A stretch of DNA of 10,550 nucleotides from JBFEUI01 sp041547565 (lineage in GTDB: Bacteria > Pseudomonadota > Gammaproteobacteria > Thiohalomonadales > Thiohalomonadaceae), in contig JBFEUI010000099.1 of assembly GCA_041547565.1 (NCBI GenBank), positions 1-10,550 of the forward strand. Reading direction: 5' to 3'. Position numbers and translations under genes: made by a program. The first letter of the stretch is position 1, and every line of letters begins with the position of its first letter. The notes under the pieces were generated by a model. It worked only from the letters and a program-made list of their open reading frames with translations, did no database searches and was not told where the DNA came from. Positions 1-5,901 of the stretch are shown here, one piece after another.

Positions 1-81
1 CGCGATTTTGCCGAAAAGGGGATGGATGAGATGTCCGTAAAGTTCAAAGAGGCGGGTAGCGAGATCTACAAAAAGGCCTAG
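1..81 (+). CDS. thiC: C-terminal end of a probable phosphomethylpyrimidine synthase (ThiC), 5' part outside window
   Basis: Frame 1 is open from the left edge to TAG at 79-81 and gives 26 residues containing GMDEMSVKFKEAGSEIY. A Gly-Met start, a short amphipathic helix and a final GxEIY just before the stop resemble the extreme C-terminus of ThiC proteins as I remember them. ThiC is the radical-SAM enzyme that makes the HMP-phosphate pyrimidine of thiamine from aminoimidazole ribotide. The catalytic core and the Cys cluster lie outside the window, so the call rests on this tail alone and could be wrong. What is certain is that a + strand gene ends here. Confidence 0.5.
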   Translation, partial: RDFAEKGMDEMSVKFKEAGSEIYKKA

Positions 82-82
82 A

Positions 83-110
83 GCGGGCGCTGCAGTGGTG
101 CATGCCCTGC
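83..110 (+). terminator. Stem-loop just after the first gene, possible terminator without a clean U-tract
   Basis: Two bases after the stop codon, GGGC (85-88) pairs with GCCC (104-107) and TGCA (91-94) pairs with TGCA (99-102) around a GTGG loop, with small internal bulges. What follows is only mildly T-rich (ATTTGTGTGTAATAATT), so this is a weak intrinsic-terminator candidate. Confidence 0.3.
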
Positions 111-154
111 CAAGGCCATTTGTGTGTAATAATTCTCGTACGCAGGGAAGGTAG

Positions 155-817
155 ATGCTCTTCTACGACAACAGTGTCCACGAAGATGAGACCGCTATCT
201 GGCAGGAGGTATACCCCTTCCGTTTCCGGAAAGGTTTGCCGCTTTGGGAGATTTTTCAGGGTGGGGTGTTCAAGTGGATATTCGCGACGATGACCTTTGG
301 TGTCCTGCCGCTTATGCTCCTGATGTTTATCACCCCCTTTCTGGCATCAGCGCAACGCGATACATGGGCCCTGATGATGCTCGGGTTCTACCTTCTCTCT
401 CTCCTCTGTGCAATGAACTGGCGTCGTACCAACTGGTATGACAAGCTGCGCCAGGAGTTTGGTAGCACTTCTCAACTGTTTCAATACCGCATTGGCAGCC
501 ATCACTGGCCGCTGGCGATATTTCAGGGGATCAGCTTCGGCTCGATGATGTGGGGACGGATGTTGAGAAATACGGTGATACGCATTCGTTGCATCGAAGA
601 GGGGTTTCTTGTTGATCGCCTGTTCACGTTGAGCAGCGGACCGGAAGCTCGACAGGTTGCCGAGCGGTTGGCGTCAGCTACGGGCCTTTCCCTCGATGGC
701 GAGGAGACGACAGGGACGCAACATGAACTCAACGACCTGCGCGGCAATGGCTGGATGGTGTCGAGATTGAAGCGACGGGCTGGCGTTGGCGCCAACAAAG
801 TGACCTCAAGGGAATAG
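155..817 (+). CDS. Hypothetical inner-membrane protein with two transmembrane helices
   Basis: 220 residues; I do not recognise the family. A charged N-terminal segment (1-38) precedes two strongly hydrophobic stretches at about 40-64 and 70-88. These are followed by a long cytoplasm-like C-terminal part with basic patches (MLRNTVIRIRC, SRLKRR). The segment around 140-178 (RIRCIEEGFLVDRLFTLSSG, then a short helix) could be a small beta/alpha domain on the membrane face. ATG at 155 is preceded by GGGAAGG about four bases upstream, a reasonable ribosome-binding site. The longer overlapping frames here lack a comparable hydrophobic pattern. The next gene is in the same direction 61 bases downstream, so the two may be co-transcribed. 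Function unknown. Confidence 0.7.
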   Translation: MLFYDNSVHEDETAIWQEVYPFRFRKGLPLWEIFQGGVFKWIFATMTFGVLPLMLLMFITPFLASAQRDTWALMMLGFYLLSLLCAMNWRRTNWYDKLRQEFGSTSQLFQYRIGSHHWPLAIFQGISFGSMMWGRMLRNTVIRIRCIEEGFLVDRLFTLSSGPEARQVAERLASATGLSLDGEETTGTQHELNDLRGNGWMVSRLKRRAGVGANKVTSRE

Positions 818-878
818 GCAACACGGGATTCACGCAGCGTTTTACACAGATTTATTATGTTATTTATTGGGAAGTGTG

Positions 879-1079
879 ATGGAAGATAAAGAGCACGGCG
901 TCCGTTTCTGGGCGGGTAATGCCACCCTGGGTTTTGCCCTGTTGATCCTGCTGAACATCGGCAGCCTGTGGGAGCATTTCGGCGAGTGGGCCATGGGCGC
1001 GTGGATCGTGTTGGCTGGTGTCGGCGCCTATCTGCTGATGAGTGACAAGGGCAGCGCTGGTTCCCGCTCGCCGGATTAA
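879..1079 (+). CDS. Small two-helix membrane protein, hypothetical
   Basis: 66 residues starting MEDKEHGVRFW. Two hydrophobic helices at about 14-30 and 38-54 flank a short loop (WEHFGEW), and a polar Ser/Lys tail ends the protein. I chose ATG 879 because GGGAAG lies at 869-874, four bases upstream. A TTG at 867 and a GTG at 876 are in the same frame but would leave the ribosome-binding site inside the gene. The helical hairpin fold resembles many small inner-membrane proteins, and no catalytic motif is visible. The gene ends 9 bases from the convergent methyltransferase gene with no terminator between them, so antisense read-through is possible. Confidence 0.6.
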   Translation: MEDKEHGVRFWAGNATLGFALLILLNIGSLWEHFGEWAMGAWIVLAGVGAYLLMSDKGSAGSRSPD

Positions 1080-1088
1080 AATGATGCT

Positions 1089-1703
1089 CTAGCCCTCATT
1101 CGTGTTTTTGCGCCATACCAGGATGCGGTTGTTTACCGGCATCTCGATGTCTTCATCCAGGCAAAGCCCTGCCTGTTCGGCCAGCAGCTTCAGCCAGCGT
1201 ACATCGCGAATGCCGCGATGAGCTTCCCAGGCGCGTATCCAGCGATCAAAACGCCAGTTACTCTCGCTGGTGTGTTCGCCGTTGTACATGAACGGCCCGT
1301 AGAGCAGAAACGGTGCCCCCGGTTTCAACACGCGGCCAACACCGCTGAACATTGCCGCCACCGCTTTCTCGGGCATGATGTGCGCAGTGTTGGCGGAGAA
1401 GACCGCATCGAACTGCTGCGCCGGCCAGGAATCCTGGATAACGTCGAGGGCGATGGGTGCTCGCAGGTTGGGCAACCCAGCCTCATCGAGCCAGAGCCGG
1501 ATGCCCGCGTGCATTTCCACCCGGTCGCTGGTGTGCCAGACGATGCCGGGAAAAGCCGCGGCAAACCTCACCGCATGCTGGCCGGTGCCGCTGCCGATCT
1601 CCAGCAGCTCTCCCTGTTGCGGCAGCTGTATTTTCAGCGCCTCCAGGATCGGCGGGCCGTTCTCGTCACAGGCCTCGGCGTAGGGTTTGCGCGGCGTGTT
1701 CAC
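1089..1703 (-). CDS. DUF938-family SAM-dependent methyltransferase
   Basis: 204 residues with a class I methyltransferase fold. Motif I is LLEIGSGTGQHAVRFA at 33-48, an acidic residue lies in the next strand (HTSDR, 57-61), and an Asp-containing strand FDAVFSANTAHIM spans 98-110. The YGPF and SNWRFDRW elements (135-155) are characteristic of DUF938 proteins. The substrate is not known for the family. The start is GTG at 1701-1703, because an in-frame TAA lies nine bases upstream and no ATG is available. The gene begins 25 bases after the sodium channel gene in the same direction, so they are probably one transcript. Whether the pairing has functional meaning is unclear. Confidence 0.85.
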   Translation of the reverse strand: MNTPRKPYAEACDENGPPILEALKIQLPQQGELLEIGSGTGQHAVRFAAAFPGIVWHTSDRVEMHAGIRLWLDEAGLPNLRAPIALDVIQDSWPAQQFDAVFSANTAHIMPEKAVAAMFSGVGRVLKPGAPFLLYGPFMYNGEHTSESNWRFDRWIRAWEAHRGIRDVRWLKLLAEQAGLCLDEDIEMPVNNRILVWRKNTNEG

Positions 1704-1728
1704 TGTTCGTTATCGGTCGCTGGCATAA

Positions 1729-2547
1729 TCATTTCTGCAATGCTTTACGCAGTTGTCTGATCTCCTCGCGCAGCGCGCGAAGCTCGGCATCGATGGAGCC
1801 GGTATCCTCATGCACCACCTGTTCGATATGCTCCCGGTCCTCCCTGTGATCGGCCTGGTGCATGCTCTGCATGGTGTCGACGATGATGCCGATAAACAGG
1901 TTCAGCATGGTAAAGGTGGCGATCAAAATGAAGGGGATGAAGTAGAGCCAGGCGTAGGGGTAGACCTCCATTACCGGACGCACGATGCCCATCGACCAGG
2001 ACTCCAGCGTCATGATCTGGAACAGGGTATACATCGAGGCGCCGATGGAGCCGAACCACTGCGGGAACTGGTCGCCGAACAGGCCGGTCGCCATCACCGC
2101 GAAGACGTAAAACAGGATCAGCATCAGCAGCGCAATGGACGAGATGCCGGGCACGGCGTGCAGCAGTGCCTCGACCACGAAACGCAGGCGCGGCACCATG
2201 GAGATCATGCGCAGTACCCGCAGCACCCGCAGGGCGCGCAGCACAGCCAGCGGACCGCTGGCAGGCACCAGGGCGATGGCCACCACGATAAAGTCGAAGT
2301 TGTTCCAGGCGCGGCGGAAGAAACCGCCGCCGAAGGCAAACAGCTTGATGGCGATTTCGGCGACAAATACCGCGAGAATGATCTGGTCGGCCAGCAGCAG
2401 CAACTGACCCATCTCCGACATGGCCGTGGCGGAGGTCTGCAACCCCAGAATGGCGGCATTGATGACGATAAGCGCAATGATAAAGTGTTGTACCGGCGAG
2501 GACTCGATCCATGTGCCGGCACGCAGTCGAAGTGTCGTGGTGGTCAT
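1729..2547 (-). CDS. Single-domain voltage-gated sodium channel (BacNav / NaChBac family)
   Basis: 272 residues; four copies would assemble into an inner-membrane channel. S1-S3 occupy about 18-95, with the conserved acidic residues E64 and D85. S4 carries four arginines at every third position (R104, R107, R110, R113), the classic voltage sensor. S5 spans about 134-158. The pore loop holds the filter TLESWSM at 180-186, in which E182 should form the high-field-strength Na+ site. The same motif is described for NavAb and NavMs. S6 spans about 200-225. The acidic neck (233-248) and a heptad-like coiled coil (about 252-270) match the tetramerising C-terminus of bacterial channels. ATG 2547 has no clear Shine-Dalgarno, and a short ORF ends nine bases upstream. 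Bacterial channels of this type serve Na+ entry linked to pH homeostasis, motility or chemotaxis. Confidence 0.93.
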   Translation of the reverse strand: MTTTTLRLRAGTWIESSPVQHFIIALIVINAAILGLQTSATAMSEMGQLLLLADQIILAVFVAEIAIKLFAFGGGFFRRAWNNFDFIVVAIALVPASGPLAVLRALRVLRVLRMISMVPRLRFVVEALLHAVPGISSIALLMLILFYVFAVMATGLFGDQFPQWFGSIGASMYTLFQIMTLESWSMGIVRPVMEVYPYAWLYFIPFILIATFTMLNLFIGIIVDTMQSMHQADHREDREHIEQVVHEDTGSIDAELRALREEIRQLRKALQK

Positions 2548-2556
2548 AGGGTGTGT

Positions 2557-2646
2557 TCAATAATCACAGGTTGGCCGTAGGCGGCGGTTGCCGTTGCCGG
2601 TAAGATGGGGGTCTGCCGTGACGGCTTTCAAGGTACCGCGCGGCAT
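2557..2646 (-). CDS. Candidate 29-residue leader ORF upstream of the sodium channel gene
   Basis: On the - strand, GGAGG (2654-2658) lies seven bases before an ATG (2644-2646), a textbook ribosome-binding site. The frame gives 29 residues, beginning MPRGTLKAV and ending RPTCDY, and stops at TGA (2557-2559), nine bases before the channel ATG. The channel start lacks a good Shine-Dalgarno, so translation of this short frame could feed the channel by coupling. The peptide is basic, has no membrane segment and matches nothing I know. A near-palindrome GCCGT-G-ACGGC (2615-2625) lies inside it. It may be a regulatory uORF, a small protein, or chance. Confidence 0.4.
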   Translation of the reverse strand: MPRGTLKAVTADPHLTGNGNRRLRPTCDY

Positions 2647-2681
2647 TTTATTTCCTCCATTTGAATTAACAACAGGTGCCG

Positions 2682-2957
2682 ATGAAGTCCCAGGCCGACA
2701 AACTGCTGAAAAAGCATCACAAGCTGATCCACTCCGAGATGCAGAAGGTGATCTCCCACGTTCAGCGCGAGCAGGACGGGTGGCTGATCAACACCGTGAT
2801 GATCGCGGGCTGTGAGGTCCCCTTTCGCTTCAAGCGCAAACAGGCCTACCGGAACCTGCAGGGACAGCGGGTGAATCTGACCTACTACCCTGACAGCGAG
2901 TCGCTGGCCGGTTTTGATATGGAGGTGATGAGGGTCGTGCGCATCAAGGTCTCATAA
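2682..2957 (+). CDS. Conserved-looking small protein of unknown function, 91 residues
   Basis: An N-terminal basic helix (MKSQADKLLKKHHKLIHSEM) is followed by strand-rich sequence: GWLINTVMIAGCEVPFRF (33-50), a turn, then RVNLTYYP and MEVMRVVRIKV at the end. This suggests a small beta-barrel or OB-like fold behind a helix. No signal peptide and no membrane segment are visible; it is probably cytoplasmic. I chose ATG 2682, with AGGTG three bases upstream; an in-frame GTG at 2676 would add two residues. It is divergent from the channel gene, and a leader ORF occupies the opposite strand of the intergenic region. I do not recognise the family. Confidence 0.65.
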   Translation: MKSQADKLLKKHHKLIHSEMQKVISHVQREQDGWLINTVMIAGCEVPFRFKRKQAYRNLQGQRVNLTYYPDSESLAGFDMEVMRVVRIKVS

Positions 2958-3042
2958 TATCGCCTGATGCCTTTCATGCACCCACCCGATTCTGGCACTT
3001 CACTGTCATTACCCGTAGAATGATCGACTGTAAAATCAGGTA

Positions 3043-3062
3043 AACCCTTAGGGTTCAGGAGG
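3043..3062 (+). promoter_or_regulatory. Hairpin abutting a strong Shine-Dalgarno before the DUF1289-like gene
   Basis: AACCC (3043-3047) and GGGTT (3051-3055) form a five-base-pair stem with a TTA loop. It ends one base before the AGGAGG Shine-Dalgarno (3057-3062). The ribosome-binding site itself stays unpaired, so the stem could modulate but not block initiation. AGGAGG is five bases from ATG 3068 and only two from ATG 3065, which favours the second ATG. Confidence 0.45.
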
Positions 3063-3067
3063 TTATG

Positions 3068-3292
3068 ATGCAGTTTAGTCCTTGCCGTGGCGGCATGAAT
3101 TGCACCAGGGACGGTACCCATTGTCAGGGTTGTGGCCGAAGCCACGAGGAGATCGCGCAGACCAAGCAACTGGCCGAGGCGATCGCCGACTATGCGATGA
3201 AGATGGAATACGAGAACGTGGAGGACTTCCTCCAGTTCGTTGCCTTCAAGGCGTACAACAAGATCCAGATGGCCAAGATGGAAGCACAGTAA
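3068..3292 (+). CDS. DUF1289-like small cysteine protein
   Basis: 74 residues. The N-terminus SPCRGGMNCTRDGTHCQGCG holds cysteines 6, 12, 19 and 22 (C-x5-C-x6-C-x2-C), followed by RSHEEI. DUF1289 proteins have the related pattern SPC-x3-C ... CxGCxRTxxEI and are thought to bind a metal or an Fe-S cluster; here the first spacing is longer. The rest (about 28-74) is helical and charged and replaces the usual short DUF1289 tail. The start is placed at ATG 3068 from the AGGAGG spacing; ATG 3065 is the alternative. The gene is convergent with the rim operon across a strong hairpin. Metal binding is inferred from cysteine spacing only. Confidence 0.7.
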   Translation: MQFSPCRGGMNCTRDGTHCQGCGRSHEEIAQTKQLAEAIADYAMKMEYENVEDFLQFVAFKAYNKIQMAKMEAQ

Positions 3293-3321
3293 TTCTGCCT
3301 GTGCCGCGTCATCCACAAACT

Positions 3322-3350
3322 GGGGCGAAGGGGGGATTCCCATTCGCCCC
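3322..3350. terminator. Strong hairpin between convergent genes, possible bidirectional terminator
   Basis: GGGGCGAA (3322-3329) and TTCGCCCC (3343-3350) form a perfect eight-base-pair stem, with a 13-base loop that can pair further (GGG with CCC). It lies between the ends of the DUF1289-like gene (3292) and the - strand deacylase gene (3366). No T-tract follows on either strand, so it is not a canonical intrinsic terminator. It could protect 3' ends or assist termination. Confidence 0.45.
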
Positions 3351-3365
3351 ATGTCATTCTCGGGA

Positions 3366-4412
3366 CTAGATAATCGGCGGTTCGCCGTACGGCTCCTCCG
3401 GGGCGATATCCCCCAGTATCTCGGTAAAGGTCTCCACCTGCTCCGCAGCATCCTTGACCGCCTGGAAGCGCGCGATGTGGTACAGCGCGTCGCCCTCGTT
3501 GATCAGTGGCAGGGCGGTTTTGCCGATGATGATGCCGCTGGTCGGTGCCTCAATCTCTATCTCGTTGTCGCCAAATGGCGAGGCGATCATGCCCAGCACA
3601 TCCCCCTTTTTTATACGTGCCCCGAGTGCGCTGAAGGTGCGAAAGATACCGCTCTCCGGTGCGCGCACCCAGGTTGAGGAGCGGGCAACCAGCGGCTCGA
3701 TAACGGATTTGCTGCGCGAGCTGCTTTTGGGCAGCATGCCGAGGCGGCGCATGACATTGATAATGCCCTTTACGCCCGCGCGAATGGCCATTTCGTCAAA
3801 ACGCAGTGCCTCGCCGGCCTCGTACAGCAGCATCGGTACGCCGCATTCACTTGCTGCCTGGCGCAGCGAGCCGTCGCGCAGATCGGAGTTGAGGATCACC
3901 GGCACGCCGAAGGCGTGTGCCAGCTGCGCGGTCTCCGGGTCTTCGAGATTGATGCGCAGCTGGGGCAGGTTGCTGCGGTGTGCCGCGCCGGTATGGATAT
4001 CGATGCCATGGGTGGCGTTGGCCACGATCTCCGTCATGAACAGGTTGGCCAGCCGGCTTGCCAGCGAACCGCGTTCGGAGCCGGGAAAGCTGCGGTTCAG
4101 GTCGCGCCGGTCGGGCAGGTAGCGCGAGTGGTGAATCACACCGTAGACGTTGACCGTGGGAATGGTGATCAGGCTGCCGTGCAGGCGTGACAGGCTTTTG
4201 TGCTGATGCAGGCGGCGGATGATCTCCACACCGTTCAACTCGTCGCCGTGGATCGCGGCGCTGATAAACAGCCGCGGTCCGTCCTTTTTCCCCCTGCGCA
4301 CCTGTACCGGCATGCTCAACGGCGTCTGCGTATGCAGCAGGGCCACCGGCAGGTCGATGCTCACCCGTGAGCCGGGTTGAATCGTTTGTCCCCCAATCAC
4401 CAGTTCGTGCAT
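3366..4412 (-). CDS. AstE/AspA-family zinc enzyme (succinylglutamate desuccinylase/aspartoacylase-like) of the rim operon
   Basis: 348 residues. The M14-type zinc site is visible as AIHGDE (H55, E58) and GIDIHTGA (H140). Substrate-binding DLNRSFPG lies at 104-111, and the probable catalytic glutamate is E198 in LLYEAGE. From about 240 to 315 a strand-rich domain with APESGIF and APTSGIIIG repeats matches the barrel-sandwich hybrid domain common in this family. Family members remove acyl groups from N-acyl amino acids or act as carboxypeptidase-fold amidases; the substrate here is not readable from the sequence. The gene starts one base after the rimK stop, so the two are surely co-translated. 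This suggests a role with RimK, perhaps trimming glutamate tails. AstE of arginine catabolism is unlikely because no other ast gene is nearby. Confidence 0.88.
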   Translation of the reverse strand: MHELVIGGQTIQPGSRVSIDLPVALLHTQTPLSMPVQVRRGKKDGPRLFISAAIHGDELNGVEIIRRLHQHKSLSRLHGSLITIPTVNVYGVIHHSRYLPDRRDLNRSFPGSERGSLASRLANLFMTEIVANATHGIDIHTGAAHRSNLPQLRINLEDPETAQLAHAFGVPVILNSDLRDGSLRQAASECGVPMLLYEAGEALRFDEMAIRAGVKGIINVMRRLGMLPKSSSRSKSVIEPLVARSSTWVRAPESGIFRTFSALGARIKKGDVLGMIASPFGDNEIEIEAPTSGIIIGKTALPLINEGDALYHIARFQAVKDAAEQVETFTEILGDIAPEEPYGEPPII

Positions 4413-4413
4413 G

Positions 4414-5319
4414 TCAGCCCCGGCCCCTGGTGCGGGTGCGGTGGGGTTTGGCGTTCTTCTCGATAAACTCGACGATCATGCCGGCCACATCCTTGCCGGT
4501 GGCGCTCTCTATGCCCTCGAGCCCCGGCGAGGAGTTTACCTCCATCACCAGCGGCCCCCGCTCGGAGCGCAGGATGTCTACGCCGGCGACGTTCAGACCC
4601 ATTACCTTGGCCGCCCTGATTGCGGTGGCGCGCTCCCTGGGAGTGATCTTGATCAGGCTGGCGGTGCCGCCACGGTGCAGGTTGGAGCGGAATTCACCCT
4701 CGGGTGCCTGGCGCTGCATGGCGGCAACGACCTTGTTGCCGATCACAAAACAGCGGATGTCGGAGCCGCCGGCCTCCTTGATGAACTCCTGTACCAGGAT
4801 GTTGGCGTTGAGCCCCAGAAACGCCTCGATCACGCTTTCCGCGGCCTTTTTGGTCTCGGCCAGTACCACGCCGATGCCCTGGGTGCCCTCCAGCAGCTTG
4901 ATGACCAGCGGGGCGCCACCGACCATGGTGATCAGATCCTGGATATCGTCGGGGGAGTTGGCAAAGCCTGTTCTGGGCATACCGATACCATCGCGCGAGA
5001 GCAGCTGCAGTGAGCGCAGTTTGTCGCGCGCCCGGGTGATGGCCACCGACTCGTTGGCGGGGAACACGCCCATCATCTCAAACTGGCGCAACACGGCTGT
5101 GCCGTAAAAGGTGATGGAGGCGCCGATACGCGGGATAACGGCATCGATCCCTTCCAGGTTCTCGCCTCGGTAGTGGAGCTCGGGTTTTTCCGAGGTGATG
5201 TTCATGTAGCAGCGCAGGGTATCGATTACCCTTACCGTGTGGCCACGCTGTTCGCAGGCCTCGACCAGGCGGCGGGTGGAGTAGAGCTTCTTGTTACGCG
5301 AAAGGATGGCGATATTCAT
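4414..5319 (-). CDS. rimK: RimK, ATP-dependent alpha-L-glutamate ligase (ribosomal protein S6 modification)
   Basis: 301 residues, the usual RimK length, with an ATP-grasp fold. An N-terminal domain (1-95) ends in the PANES-x-AITRARDK segment with K100. The nucleotide-binding lysine and glycine loop are VIKLLEGTQGIGV (139-151). VQEFI (176-180), SDIRCFVIG (186-194), RSNLHRGG (211-218), AGVDIL (245-250) and MEVNSSPGLEGIE (259-271) supply the adenine, Mg2+ and substrate contacts. RimK adds glutamates to the C-terminus of ribosomal protein S6 and in vitro can make poly-alpha-glutamate. A basic tail (KPHRTRTRGRG) ends the protein. It is the middle gene of a three-gene operon, 9 bases after the protease gene and one base before the deacylase-like gene. 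In Pseudomonas, rim genes affect ribosome composition and are linked to c-di-GMP. Confidence 0.95.
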   Translation of the reverse strand: MNIAILSRNKKLYSTRRLVEACEQRGHTVRVIDTLRCYMNITSEKPELHYRGENLEGIDAVIPRIGASITFYGTAVLRQFEMMGVFPANESVAITRARDKLRSLQLLSRDGIGMPRTGFANSPDDIQDLITMVGGAPLVIKLLEGTQGIGVVLAETKKAAESVIEAFLGLNANILVQEFIKEAGGSDIRCFVIGNKVVAAMQRQAPEGEFRSNLHRGGTASLIKITPRERATAIRAAKVMGLNVAGVDILRSERGPLVMEVNSSPGLEGIESATGKDVAGMIVEFIEKNAKPHRTRTRGRG

Positions 5320-5328
5320 CGGTTTTTC

Positions 5329-5790
5329 TCAGTAGGCCTGTTCAAGTTGTCTATGGGTCGGCTTGCCCAGCAGGAATGAACGGTCGGGCTTGATGGCAAA
5401 ACGCTTGTCCATGCCGGTACGCCCGAGCAACATGCGAAAACGCATGGTGTCACGGTTGGTCAGTGTCAGCTCCACCTGCCAGGTTTCGTTACCCATTAGT
5501 ATAGGTGTGGAAATTACGATACGTTTTTCCCGGTGACCACCGGAGTCCGATACCCAGCGTTCATCGATGACCGGAGCGCTGCAATAGGCCTGAATATCGG
5601 TTCTGTTCTGCAGCGGGTGGATACCGAAACGTGCCATCAGCACGCCGCCTTCCCGGTAGGTCTCCAACTCGAAGGCGTGCAGGGCCGAGGTGCGTGCACC
5701 GGTATCGACCTTGGCCTTGATGAAGGGCAGCCCGAGTTCTGGCAGGCTGACCCATTCACGCCAGCCGATTGCTTTGCGGGTTGTGTTCAC
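5329..5790 (-). CDS. rimB: RimB-type retropepsin-like aspartic protease (formerly 'ATP-dependent zinc protease' family)
   Basis: 153 residues. The active-site motif is AKVDTGARTSALHA (26-39), with the catalytic Asp at D29. The flap region follows, and the C-terminal LLGRTGMDKRFAI (121-133) is the conserved hydrophobic-hydrophobic-Gly element of retropepsins. One active-site aspartate per chain means it works as a dimer. RimB proteins are encoded beside rimK and are reported to remove glutamates that RimK added to S6. The start is GTG 5788-5790, with AGGA eight bases upstream on the - strand. The protein has no signal peptide and should be cytoplasmic. It is the first gene of the operon. Confidence 0.88.
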   Translation of the reverse strand: MNTTRKAIGWREWVSLPELGLPFIKAKVDTGARTSALHAFELETYREGGVLMARFGIHPLQNRTDIQAYCSAPVIDERWVSDSGGHREKRIVISTPILMGNETWQVELTLTNRDTMRFRMLLGRTGMDKRFAIKPDRSFLLGKPTHRQLEQAY

Positions 5791-5837
5791 GTCGTGTTCC
5801 TGTAGCGCAAGGCAGAGTATGCCTGTTGAACGCCAGT

Positions 5838-5843
5838 TATACC
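5838..5843 (-). promoter_or_regulatory. Possible -10 element of the rim operon
   Basis: On the - strand TATAAC lies about 48 bases upstream of the rimB GTG. A poor -35 (TTTTCC) sits 17 bases further upstream. The same stretch contains two copies of CCTGTAGCG (+ strand 5799-5807 and 5850-5858). The promoter call is weak; a promoter is expected here because a terminator-like stem separates this operon from ndpA. Confidence 0.25.
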
Positions 5844-5860
5844 CTTAAGCCTGTAGCGGG

Positions 5861-5886
5861 AAAAGCCCCTGCCGCCTTCCGCGGCA
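5861..5886 (-). terminator. Probable intrinsic terminator of ndpA
   Basis: Reading the - strand just after ndpA, TGCCGC and GCGGCA form a six-base-pair stem around a five-base loop (GGAAG). AGGGGC and then four Ts (AAAA at 5861-5864 on the + strand) follow. The stem is GC-rich, but the T-tract is short and offset, so termination may be partial. Confidence 0.45.
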
Positions 5887-5901
5887 AGACCAGAGGGTGT
5901 A

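Noticed and set aside
1753..2580. + strand frame of 275 codons opposite the sodium channel
   Set aside because: Its product is His/Gln/Asp-rich low complexity, the usual complement of a membrane-protein gene. The - strand channel is unmistakable.
2995..3012. Sigma-54-like TGGCAC before the DUF1289-like gene
   Set aside because: The -12 part reads TGTCA instead of TTGCA, so the essential GC at the right spacing is missing.
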